From JBBIMP01 sp037444305 (lineage in GTDB: Bacteria; Acidobacteriota; UBA6911): a stretch of 9,880 nt of DNA. The notes under the pieces are model-generated. The model worked only from the letters and a program-made list of their open reading frames with translations. It was not told the origin of the DNA and ran no database searches. Below, piece after piece: positions 1 to 6,728 of the stretch. Numbering within the stretch: position 1 is the first letter of the stretch; each line of letters starts with the position of its first letter. The DNA is taken from positions 1 to 9,880 of the forward strand of contig JBBIMP010000083.1 in the NCBI GenBank assembly GCA_037444305.1, in the 5' to 3' direction. The position numbers were made by a program, and so were the translations under genes.

Positions 1-107
1 CGTCGATCGCCGCGCTGCTGCTCACCACCGAGGCGCTGGTGAGCGAGATCAAGGAGGAGAAGAAGGCGCCTGCCATGCCTCCGGGCGGCGGCGGCATGGA
101 CTACTGA
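1..107 (+). CDS. groEL: 60 kDa chaperonin GroEL, C-terminal end (partial)
   Basis: Only the last 34 codons are in the window; the gene begins upstream. The frame starting at base 3 reads SIAALLLTTEALVSEIKEEK, followed by a short linker and the terminal PPGGGGMDY, then TGA. The LLTTEALVxE helix closing the equatorial domain and a Gly/Met-rich flexible tail are hallmarks of GroEL. In the family this is the subunit of the ATP-driven folding chamber that works with GroES in the cytoplasm; the Gly-Met tail projects into the cavity. The MDY ending is seen in several phyla and only weakly informs taxonomy. A strong intrinsic terminator follows 21 bases after the stop, so this is the end of its transcription unit. 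Confidence 0.95.
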   Translation, partial: SIAALLLTTEALVSEIKEEKKAPAMPPGGGGMDY

Positions 108-128
108 GTTTGCGATTCCGCTAATCCG

Positions 129-160
129 AGGGCCCTGGTTCAGTCCCCAGGGCCCTTTTC
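129..160 (+). terminator. Rho-independent terminator of the groEL unit
   Basis: A perfect 10-bp stem (129-138 AGGGCCCTGG with 147-156 CCAGGGCCCT) encloses an 8-base loop and runs into TTTTC. It lies 21 bases after the groEL stop, in the right orientation. The T-run is short (4), but the stem is very GC-rich. Confidence 0.88.
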
Positions 161-192
161 CCTTCGTCGGCAATGAAAAGCGTTACACAGCG

Positions 193-335
193 CAGCGAGG
201 CTGCAACCGAGGAAAGCCGTATTGAAGGGATACGGCAAACGGCGCCGCGAACGCCAGTGAGCGGTCAGCAAGCCCGTTCAGGTGAAGCAACCCGTCGCTG
301 CCGCTCCGGGCTCCGTGGACTCCCGGCCGGCAATC
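193..335. repeat. Dispersed intergenic element, copy A (143 bases)
   Basis: This stretch aligns without gaps to 6568-6710 (constant offset of 6375 bases), with 26 differences in 143 positions (about 82% identity, counted by eye). Exact shared blocks include 201-221, 251-267 and 304-319. A reading frame runs through both copies, but all 17 codons that differ change the amino acid and substitutions fall at all three codon positions, so coding selection is not seen. One short stem is kept in both copies: CCGGG at 306-310 with CCCGG at 322-326; in copy B the matching base change gives a G-U pair. Function unknown; a mobile miniature element or structured RNA are both possible. Confidence 0.8.
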
Positions 336-380
336 AGAGACGGCAGAAGGAGTAGCCTTCAACCATTCCCGCGAAATTTC

Positions 381-410
381 TCTACGTATAGGAAAATACC
401 TCTACCTATC
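381..410. promoter_or_regulatory. Candidate paired operator: TCTAC(G/C)TAT twice, 20 bp apart
   Basis: TCTACGTAT at 381-389 recurs as TCTACCTAT at 401-409, exactly 20 bp apart (about two helical turns). They overlap an imperfect palindrome (386-392 with 399-405). This is the AT-richest part of the gap between the groEL terminator and the oxidoreductase gene at 588. It looks like a regulator site or part of a promoter, but I see no convincing -35/-10 pair. The rest of 447-571 shows nothing I can name. Confidence 0.3.
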
Positions 411-440
411 AGCACAGAGAAGCACGGCGAGCCACCGAGG
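411..440. repeat. Degenerate CAC-GAG repeat, 10-bp period
   Basis: Starting at 412, three successive units of about 10 bases read CACAGAGAAG, CACGGCGAGC and CACCGAGGAA. In reverse complement this is the YNCGTG/YNTGTG motif also seen at 1612-1673, 6729-6802 and 8911-8930. The start AGCACAGAGA is identical to the sequence at 6729-6738 that follows element copy B, so both 143-base copies are followed by the same motif. Confidence 0.5.
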
Positions 441-571
441 AATCTCCACGCTTCCCCCTCTGACCTCCGCATGGCACTTTTGGTTGACGGATGGGGTATG
501 CTAGGGGCTCAGTGTCCGGAGGCGGCTGCGACACCGCATCCCCCTCTTTCAGCAAGGCTCTCATTTTCCAG

Positions 572-579
572 AGAAGGAG
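572..579 (+). promoter_or_regulatory. Ribosome binding site deciding the start at 588
   Basis: AGAAGGAG lies 8 bases before the ATG at 588. The frame is open further upstream (an ATG at 282), but that part has no family resemblance, and this site together with the MPINVMHFGLG Rossmann start fixes 588 as the start. Confidence 0.85.
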
Positions 580-587
580 CAACAGAC

Positions 588-1589
588 ATGCCAATCAACG
601 TCATGCATTTCGGCCTCGGCCCTATCGGAGTCGGCGTGTTGAAGCAGGTGGCCGCCCGCAATGGGCTGAAGCCCGTCGGCGGCATCGACATCGACCCCGC
701 CAAGGTCGGCAAGGACCTGGGCGAGATTGCCGGCCTGGGGCGCAAATTGGGCATCAAGGTATCCGATGACCCGGTCAAGGCCATCAAGGCCGCCAAGCCC
801 GATGTAGTCGTCCTCTGCACCAGCTCGTCGCTTAAAAAGGTCCTCCCCCAGATAGAAGCCATCGTCAAGCTCAAGGTCCCCATCGTCTCCACCACCGAGG
901 AACTGGCCTATCCTTTTTACTCCAACAAGGGGCTGGCCCGGCAGATCGACGAGATGGCCAGGAAAGCCAAGGTCGCCGTAGTGGGCACGGGCGTAAATCC
1001 CGGCTTTGTGATGGACGCCCTCCCGATCGCGCTCACCGGCGTGTGCGAGCGCGTCGACGCGGTCCGGATCGAACGCATCCAGGACGCGCGCAGCCGCCGG
1101 CTGCCGTTCCAGCAGAAGATCGGCTCGGGCCTCACTGCCAGGGAATTCCAGGCCAGAGTCGAGCAGAAAACCGTGCGCCACGTCGGACTGACCGAGTCCA
1201 TCGCCATGATCGCCGACGCCTTCGGGTGGAAGCTGGACAGAATCACCGATGAAATCCGCCCCAAGATCGCCGACAAGAAGGTCTCCAGCCAGTTCCTGAC
1301 GGTGGAAAAGGGACTCGTTTGCGGGATTATCCAGGACGGCATCGGCTACCGCGAGGGAAAGGCGCTCATCACGCTGCACATGGAAGCCTACCTCGGGGCG
1401 CCCGAGTCCTACGACGCCACGATCATCGAGGGCTCGCCGCGCCTGCACATGAAGATAGCGGGCGGGGTACACGGTGACATCGCCACCGCCTCCATCACGG
1501 TCAATACCATACCGAAGATCCTCACGGCCCCGGCAGGCCTGAGAACCATGCGCGACATGGTTCTGCCTTCCATCTTCGGCGGCAAATAG
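588..1589 (+). CDS. 2,4-diaminopentanoate dehydrogenase-like oxidoreductase (DapB-like fold)
   Basis: The protein has 333 residues, close to the roughly 340 of 2,4-diaminopentanoate dehydrogenase (Ord). The N-terminal Rossmann fold has GLGPIG at 9-14 and acidic residues after the second strand (IDID, 33-36) for the nicotinamide cofactor. Family blocks follow: TTEELAYP (102-109), GTGVNPGFVMD (133-143), ALTGVCERVD (148-157), RHVGLTESIAMIADAFGW (197-214) and VNTIPKIL...PGLRTMRDMVLP (305-327). Known members release ammonia oxidatively from 2,4-diaminopentanoate in ornithine fermentation; related proteins are often labelled dihydrodipicolinate reductase, but the length and blocks do not fit true DapB (about 270 residues). 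No ornithine aminomutase (OraS/OraE) or thiolase genes are nearby, so the substrate here is uncertain. It stands alone in its direction. Confidence 0.8.
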   Translation: MPINVMHFGLGPIGVGVLKQVAARNGLKPVGGIDIDPAKVGKDLGEIAGLGRKLGIKVSDDPVKAIKAAKPDVVVLCTSSSLKKVLPQIEAIVKLKVPIVSTTEELAYPFYSNKGLARQIDEMARKAKVAVVGTGVNPGFVMDALPIALTGVCERVDAVRIERIQDARSRRLPFQQKIGSGLTAREFQARVEQKTVRHVGLTESIAMIADAFGWKLDRITDEIRPKIADKKVSSQFLTVEKGLVCGIIQDGIGYREGKALITLHMEAYLGAPESYDATIIEGSPRLHMKIAGGVHGDIATASITVNTIPKILTAPAGLRTMRDMVLPSIFGGK

Positions 1590-1611
1590 CCAGCCTCTGG
1601 CGCTTTGTGCC

Positions 1612-1673
1612 CCTTCGTGTCTTTGTGCCTTTGTGGTTGGCTCTTTCACCACGAAGGCACGAAGACACAGAGG
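1612..1673. repeat. 26-bp inverted repeat with arms of 8-bp units
   Basis: Arms at 1612-1637 and 1648-1673 flank a 10-base loop. 22 of 26 positions match as DNA; as RNA from the + strand three of the four differences become G-U pairs, leaving one mismatch. Each arm is three 8-base units: CCTTCGTG, TCTTTGTG, CCTTTGTG on the left and CACGAAGG, CACGAAGA, CACAGAGG on the right. I recall near-identical CTTTGTG/CACGAAG palindromes as dispersed intergenic repeats in many bacterial genomes. It sits between the converging oxidoreductase gene and the sulfate-binding remnant, so it may stop transcription in both directions, although no T-run follows. Confidence 0.85.
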
Positions 1674-1689
1674 CTCACCAACAGAGCAT

Positions 1690-2352
1690 TTACGGGATCT
1701 TCTCCGAGGCGTAAATCTCGCGGTACCAGAGGTCATCCATGATGTCGCGGCGCGCTGCGGCCGCGCCGCCGATCTGCTTGAGGGTGAAGGAGTCTTTCAG
1801 CCCGGCAAACCGTCCCTCTCCTGCGTTCAGCTCTTCGCGCACCGACCGGAAGCCGTATCTCACGAGAGTTTTCTGGGCCTCGTCGCTCCAGAGATAGCCG
1901 ACGAACGCATCGACCACCCGCCGGTGCTCCTCCGGGATATTGCGATCGATCTTCATCACGATGGATTCCGTCATCACCGTGCGCGAGGGATAGACCGTTT
2001 CGTATTCGGCCAGGCCGGCCCGAAACCGGTCGGCCTCGTACGTGAGCAGCGCATCGCCCGCGCCTGCCTCGAACAGGGTCCGCGCCTCTCCGGCCGAGGC
2101 CGGCCGGGTGCCCGCATTCACCCAGATTCCGCGCAGCAGCTGCAGCGCCCTCGTGCGGTCCGCCCCTCCAAGCGTGGCAAAGCCGTAAGCGGCCAGCACT
2201 CCCCACTCGCCTGAGCCGGACGTGCGCGGATCGGGATGTACCATCCGGATGCCCGGCTGCGCGACATCATGAAGATCCTCAATCCGGCGCGGGTTCCCCG
2301 GGCGCGTGAGAATCACCATCGGTGTGCGGGCGATCACGGCGGAGTGGGGCAA
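1690..2352 (-). pseudogene. Sulfate ABC transporter substrate-binding protein, 5'-truncated remnant
   Basis: About 220 residues match the C-terminal two thirds of periplasmic sulfate-binding proteins (Sbp/CysP, usually about 330-350 residues). Recognisable blocks, numbered from a TTG at 2352: LPHSAVIARTPMVILTRPGNP (1-21), HPDPRTSGSGEWGVLAAYG (39-57) and LLTYEADRF (102-110). The first lobe and the export signal are absent. No ATG lies near the beginning; the open frame runs back to 2382, where it meets an in-frame TGA inside hflX, and family resemblance (RWKGLPHS) already stops at the hflX stop codon at 2375. Without a signal peptide it could not reach the periplasm, so I read it as a deletion remnant. 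No cysT/W/A permease genes are adjacent. A TTG-started cytoplasmic protein is possible but unlikely. Confidence 0.72.
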
Positions 2353-2374
2353 GCCCTTCCACCTTGGCGAGTGG

Positions 2375-3991
2375 TCAGGATTTCACGACGGCCAGCTTCT
2401 GCTCGGCGGCCTCGACCAGCCGTTCCAGGCCTTTGCGTTGCAGCGCGCTGACGGCTATTCCCTCGTACCTCCTGGAGAATGCCTCGATTTCGTAGTCCGC
2501 GACCAGGTCGGCCTTGTTCAGAACCGTCAGGCGCGGGATCTCCGCCAACCCAAGTTCGCCGAGCAGCTTCGCCACCGCCTCGAGTTTGCGCTCCAGGCCG
2601 GGATCGGAGGCGTCCACTACATGCAGCAGAAGATCCGCGTCGTCGAGCTCTTCGAGCGTCGCCCGGAAAGCGGTCACCAGGTCGGGAGGCAGATCGCAGA
2701 TAAAACCGACCGTGTCGGTGATGATCACCTCCCCTTCGCGCGGAAAGCGGAGCCGCCGGGAGGTGGGATCCAGCGTGACGAACAGCTGGTCGGCGGTCCT
2801 GATTTCGCTTTCGGTCATCGCGTTCAGCAGCGTGCTTTTGCCCGCGTTGGTGTAACCGACGATGGAGAGCGTGGGGATGCCCCCGCGGACGCGCCGGCGC
2901 CGCTGCAGGCTGCGCTGCGTCGACAGGTGGGCGATGCCCTTCTCGAGGCTGCGGATCCGGTCGCGGATGCGACGGCGGCCTATCTCCATGACGGTCTCGC
3001 CGGGCCCGCGGCCGCCGATGCCGCCCGTCAGCCGCGATAACCCGGCATCCTTCTCGGTAAGGCGCGGCAGCGAGTACTTGAGCTGCGCCAGCTCGACCTG
3101 GAGTTTCCCCGCCCTGCTGCGGGCGCGCTGCGCGAAGATATCCAGGATCAGCTGGGTCCTGTCCACAGCGCGCATGCCGGTGGCGTCCTCGAATTCCCTC
3201 GCCTGCGCCGGTTTCAGGTCGATGTCGAATATGGCGACCTCGACGTCGAGCCTCATCGCCTCCAGGACGATCTCCTGGAGCTTGCCCCGCCCCACGACCG
3301 TCTTGGGGTGGATCTGCCGGCGCTTCTGCCTTGTCACTCCGGCGACTTCAACGCCCGCGGACCGGGCAAGCTCCACCGTCTCGGCAAAATGATGTTCGTC
3401 CTGCGTAATGCCCACGATCAGCACCCGCTCCTTGCCAGATCCGCGGCTGCCGTCGCCGCCGAGTTTGGAGAATTCGCTTTCCAGCGCTCTGATCTCGGCT
3501 TCGAAATCGAAATCCAGCCGGTGGACATCCCGGGCCTGAACGCGGCGGAACGGCTCCCCGTCGCTGCCGCCGGGGAGAATCTGCGCCAGCTCGACGGTCG
3601 CAGGATCTCCATCCTGGCCGACATTCACCACGGCCATCAGGTCGAGCCGCAGGAGCGCGAGGTCGTTGAGGTCGTCCTGGGTCAGAGCTTCACCGCGCAG
3701 GTGCGTGTGGATGAGCCGCAGTCCGCGGAACCTGCCCGTGCCGCCGCGCAACCGGCCGATCTCCGGGATCATCAACTGGGTGGCGTCCCCGACGATGACC
3801 TTCTGAATGCCACCGTCCCGGGAAATCAGCACCCCCACCTGGCGTTCGATTTCCCTGGAGATCGACGCGAGGTGACGTGCCAGTTCCGGCGAGACGACCT
3901 GGTGGGGAGGCACCCTGCGGCGGTAGGTTCTCTCCAGCGTCCTCATCTGCGAGGGTTTGATGCCGTTTACATTTCCAAAAATGCGTGAAAT
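2375..3991 (-). CDS. hflX: Ribosome-associated GTPase HflX, long form
   Basis: HflX binds the 50S subunit and splits stalled or hibernating ribosomes using GTP. Numbered from the ATT at 3991 (538 residues): an N-terminal extension (about 1-180) seen in long HflX proteins; the HflX N-domain from ERVLIVGITQD (about 188); the glycine-rich GGRGPGE (326-332); G1 GYTNAGKST (379-387); G3 DTVGF (426-430); G4 NKAD (492-495); G5 SAL (about 515). The nearest ATG is at 3946, but it has no Shine-Dalgarno and would drop IFGNVNGIKPSQ, which resembles the conserved first residues of long HflX proteins. The frame continues upstream only to a TAA, and a GGAG sits 7 bases before an ATT at 3991, so ATT is the likely start. 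Downstream of the E1 gene by 74 bases on the same strand, possibly co-transcribed. Confidence 0.93.
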   Translation of the reverse strand: MSRIFGNVNGIKPSQMRTLERTYRRRVPPHQVVSPELARHLASISREIERQVGVLISRDGGIQKVIVGDATQLMIPEIGRLRGGTGRFRGLRLIHTHLRGEALTQDDLNDLALLRLDLMAVVNVGQDGDPATVELAQILPGGSDGEPFRRVQARDVHRLDFDFEAEIRALESEFSKLGGDGSRGSGKERVLIVGITQDEHHFAETVELARSAGVEVAGVTRQKRRQIHPKTVVGRGKLQEIVLEAMRLDVEVAIFDIDLKPAQAREFEDATGMRAVDRTQLILDIFAQRARSRAGKLQVELAQLKYSLPRLTEKDAGLSRLTGGIGGRGPGETVMEIGRRRIRDRIRSLEKGIAHLSTQRSLQRRRRVRGGIPTLSIVGYTNAGKSTLLNAMTESEIRTADQLFVTLDPTSRRLRFPREGEVIITDTVGFICDLPPDLVTAFRATLEELDDADLLLHVVDASDPGLERKLEAVAKLLGELGLAEIPRLTVLNKADLVADYEIEAFSRRYEGIAVSALQRKGLERLVEAAEQKLAVVKS

Positions 3992-3998
3992 GGCTTTA

Positions 3999-4002
3999 CT
4001 CC
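3999..4002 (-). promoter_or_regulatory. Ribosome binding site supporting an ATT start of hflX
   Basis: GGAG on the minus strand, followed by the 7-base spacer TAAAGCC and then ATT (3991-3989). No ATG, GTG or TTG occurs in frame between the upstream TAA and the ATG at 3946. Confidence 0.5.
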
Positions 4003-4065
4003 GTTATAGGCAATGAGCGTCCGCAACGGTTGGACGGGGATTTGTGGAAATCGTTCGGAGGCTGT

Positions 4066-6492
4066 TCATCGGTAAAAAAGTGGAAAGCGAATCGGGTCGG
4101 CTTCGTGCATCATGCCATAGACGGCTTCGAATATCGTCTCCCGGTTCGGCTTGGAGAAATAGTCGCCGTCGGAGCCGTAGGCCGGACGGTGCTCCGTTCC
4201 CGTGACGGTCCGCGGCGGGCTGTCCAGCCAGCGGAATCCTCCCTGCTTTTCGAGCACCTGCTGGAGCATGTAGGCCGATGCGCCGCCCGGCACGTCTTCG
4301 TCCACGAAGAGAATCCGCCCTGTCTTCTTCAGGCTTTCGAGCAGCATCCCGTGCCGGTCGAAGGGGAGCAGCGTGCGCACGTCGACGACCTCGATTTCGA
4401 TCCCCGCCCGCGCCAGAAGCGCAGCCGCCTCGAGCGCGATCAGGCAGCAGGCGCCGTAGGTCGCCACCGTCACGTCCGTTCCTTCCCGGATCACCTCCGG
4501 CACCCCCAGCGGGATGGTGAACTCCGCGAGGTTGTCCGGCACGCGCTCCTTGCGGCGGTACCCGTTCAAAACCTCCACCACGATTCCGGGATCATCCGAG
4601 AGCAGGAGCGTGTTGTAGAAGCCGGCGGCCTGCGTGCAGTCCCGCGGAACGCAGACGTAGACGCCCCGCAGCAGGTGAATCAGCCCCGCCATCTGCGAGC
4701 CCGAGTGCCAGATCCCCTCCAGCCGGTGCCCACGCGTGCGGATGACCAGGGGGGCCATCTGCCCTCCCCGGGTGCGCCAGCGCATGGTCGCCAGGTCGTC
4801 CGACATGATCTGCAGCGCGTAGAGGATGTAGTCGAGGTACTGGATCTCGGCGATCGGCTTCAATCCCCGCATGGCCATGCCGATGGCCTGTCCCAGGATG
4901 GTGGCTTCCCTTATGCCGGTGTCGGTCACCCTGAGGGCTCCGTACTTGTTCTGCAGGTTGGCGAAACCCTGGTTGACGCCCCCGAGCTGGCCGACGTCCT
5001 CGCCCATCGCCACGAGCCGCGGAAAGCGGGCGAAGGCGGCATCGAAGTAGGAGTTGAGCATGTCGTAGCCGCCGACGGTGGGCGCATCGGGGGAGTAGAC
5101 GGCCGGGATTTCCGGCACTGCCAGGGCCGAACGTCCGTTCTCGCAGTACAAGTCCGAGCTGTAGCGGCCGGAGCAGGCTTGCAGCACCCTGCCCTTCCAT
5201 TTGATTATCCGGCGACGCACCGGGGTGTCGGTTTCTCTCAGCTCCAGCAGGATTTCCTCTGCCGCCGCCAGCAACTCGCGCCGGAAGGGATGCGGCGCCT
5301 CGGCGATGCGCCCCCGGATCCGGCCGATTTCCTCCTCCGCGTCCGGGCTTGGGGCGGTCTCCGCAGGGATTGCCAGAAGATCGGTCCTTTCCCGGTCGAT
5401 TTCCTCCCTGAAGGCATCCCAGGCGCGGTCTCTTGCCGCGATGACTCCGGTTTTCTCCTCCTCTTCGAGCCGGTCGAGTTCGTCGACCGAAGCGAGGCTT
5501 TGGGCCAGGATCCAGGTCCGCATCTTGAGCAGGCAGTCGTTATCCTTCTCCCACTGGAGTCTCTCGGCCGTCTTGTAGCGCTGGTGGCTCCCGGAGGTCG
5601 AGTGTCCGAAGGGCTGGGTCAGCTCGGTGACGTGGATCACGGCGGGGGTGTGGTTCCGGCGCGCCTTGTCGGCCGCTTCCAGGTAGATTTCGCAGAGTCT
5701 CGGGTAGTCCCATCCGCGCACGCTGTAGATGTCTATGCCCGATTGCTCCCCGGCGCGCCGCTGAAAGCCTTCCAGCACCCTCGAGATATCCCCCTTGGTC
5801 ATCTGGAACTGGTTGGGGACGGAGATGCCGTAGCCGTCGTCCCAGATGGAGAGCACCAGCGGCGCCTGCAGCACGCCCGCCGCGTTTACCGACTCCCAGA
5901 AAATGCCCTCGGCGCAGCTGGCGTTGCCGATGGTGCCGAAGGCGATTTCGTTGCCGTTGTTCGAGAAGCCGCGGGAAAATTCCCTCAAGGCCTCGAGGTT
6001 CCGGTAGAGCACCGACGCGTAGGCGAGGCCGACGAGGCGGGGCATCTGTGCGCCGGTGGGAGAGATGTCGGAGGAGGAGTTGTGTTCGGCCAGGAGGTCC
6101 TTCCAGGAGCCGTCGTCGTTGAGCAGGCGGGTGCCGAAGTGGCCGGTCATGGCGCGCCCGGCGGATGCGGGTTCTGCCTCGAGGTCCGCATGGGCATAGA
6201 GCTGGGCAAAGAACGCCTCGACGGTGAGCATCCCCTTGGCGAACATGAAGGTCTGGTCGCGGTAGTATCCGGCCCGGAAATCCCCCTTCCGGAAGGCTGC
6301 CGCCATGGCGAGCTGCGGCACCTCCTTGCCGTCGCCGAAGATGCCGAACTTCGCCTTCCCCGCAAAAACCTCCGCCCTGCCCAGGATGCTCGCCTGCCGG
6401 CTGCGGCAGACGATCCTGTAGTCGCGGAGCGCATTCTCGCGCGGGATCTGGGGCGCGCTATTCTCCGATCCGATCATCGTCCTCCTTGCCAT
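4066..6492 (-). CDS. Fused 2-oxoacid dehydrogenase E1, alpha and beta subunits in one chain
   Basis: The 808 residues join a branched-chain-type E1 alpha domain (about 30-330), a charged linker (about 335-430) and an E1 beta transketolase domain (about 465-800). E1 decarboxylates a 2-oxoacid with thiamine diphosphate and passes the acyl group to a lipoyl E2. In alpha, YYRDQ is at 76-80, the cofactor/metal motif reads GNASCAEG (189-196) ... DDGYGIS (218-224), and GHSTSGSHQRY (296-306) matches the conserved His-Ser loop. In beta, MGEDVGQLGGV (496-506), TDTGIREATILGQAIGMAMRG (523-543) and the terminal TEHRPAYGSDGDYFSKPNRETI. Fused E1 chains of this length occur in Bacteroidota and some other phyla. 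No E2 or E3 gene is adjacent, so the substrate is unproven; branched-chain 2-oxoacids are likeliest. The start is unsure: ATG 6492 has no Shine-Dalgarno; ATG 6477 has AGGAGG only 3 bases ahead. Confidence 0.9.
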   Translation of the reverse strand: MARRTMIGSENSAPQIPRENALRDYRIVCRSRQASILGRAEVFAGKAKFGIFGDGKEVPQLAMAAAFRKGDFRAGYYRDQTFMFAKGMLTVEAFFAQLYAHADLEAEPASAGRAMTGHFGTRLLNDDGSWKDLLAEHNSSSDISPTGAQMPRLVGLAYASVLYRNLEALREFSRGFSNNGNEIAFGTIGNASCAEGIFWESVNAAGVLQAPLVLSIWDDGYGISVPNQFQMTKGDISRVLEGFQRRAGEQSGIDIYSVRGWDYPRLCEIYLEAADKARRNHTPAVIHVTELTQPFGHSTSGSHQRYKTAERLQWEKDNDCLLKMRTWILAQSLASVDELDRLEEEEKTGVIAARDRAWDAFREEIDRERTDLLAIPAETAPSPDAEEEIGRIRGRIAEAPHPFRRELLAAAEEILLELRETDTPVRRRIIKWKGRVLQACSGRYSSDLYCENGRSALAVPEIPAVYSPDAPTVGGYDMLNSYFDAAFARFPRLVAMGEDVGQLGGVNQGFANLQNKYGALRVTDTGIREATILGQAIGMAMRGLKPIAEIQYLDYILYALQIMSDDLATMRWRTRGGQMAPLVIRTRGHRLEGIWHSGSQMAGLIHLLRGVYVCVPRDCTQAAGFYNTLLLSDDPGIVVEVLNGYRRKERVPDNLAEFTIPLGVPEVIREGTDVTVATYGACCLIALEAAALLARAGIEIEVVDVRTLLPFDRHGMLLESLKKTGRILFVDEDVPGGASAYMLQQVLEKQGGFRWLDSPPRTVTGTEHRPAYGSDGDYFSKPNRETIFEAVYGMMHEADPIRFPLFYR

Positions 6493-6503
6493 CCCTGGAG
6501 GTA

Positions 6504-6532
6504 ATTGTCACGGCGGCGGAGGTCCGTGTCAA
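6504..6532 (-). promoter_or_regulatory. Candidate sigma-70 promoter of the E1 gene
   Basis: On the minus strand, TTGACA (6532-6527) is followed after 17 bases by GACAAT (6509-6504; 4 of 6 consensus). Transcription would start near 6497, leaving only a few leader bases before the ATG at 6492, which agrees with the missing Shine-Dalgarno there. Confidence 0.5.
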
Positions 6533-6567
6533 ACCCGAAGACCCGGCCATTTTTTCTCAGGAACAGG

Positions 6568-6710
6568 CAGCGGAGCTGCAACCGAGGAAAGCCGTGTTGT
6601 GGGGATACCGCAAACGGAGCCGCAAACGCCAGTGAGCGGTCGGGTTGCCCAATCAAGTAACACAACCCGTCGCTATCGCTCCGGGCTCCGTGCATTTCCG
6701 GCCTCCAAAC
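6568..6710. repeat. Dispersed intergenic element, copy B (143 bases)
   Basis: Second copy of the element at 193-335, same orientation, same length, no internal gaps. After 6710 the resemblance resumes with a small insertion: GGCAATCA at 6717-6724 matches GGCAATCA at 329-336 in copy A, so the true element may extend to a few dozen bases beyond. It occupies the gap between the divergent E1 and membrane-protein genes; copy A lies upstream of another rightward gene. The stem CCGGG (6681-6685) with TCCGG (6697-6701) is retained with one G-U pair. Confidence 0.8.
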
Positions 6711-6728
6711 ATTATTGGCAATCAAAGC

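Noticed and set aside
193..335. Riboswitch or group II intron fragment in the dispersed element
   Set aside because: The GCCGTA/TACGGC hairpin at 216-236 in copy A is not maintained in copy B, and no known riboswitch core or intron domain V could be recognised.
173..355. 60-codon open frame beginning MKSVTQRS
   Set aside because: It is the reading of dispersed element copy A. Compared with copy B, all changed codons are nonsynonymous, and there is no ribosome binding site.
561..1736. Minus-strand open frame of 391 codons opposite the oxidoreductase
   Set aside because: Antisense shadow of a gene with clear family motifs and a good ribosome binding site; the translation has low-complexity composition.
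3985..6504. Very long + strand open frame (839 codons) opposite the E1 gene
   Set aside because: It is the antisense shadow of a clear fused E1 gene in high-GC DNA; the translation is rich in Arg, Gly, His and Val with no recognisable domain.
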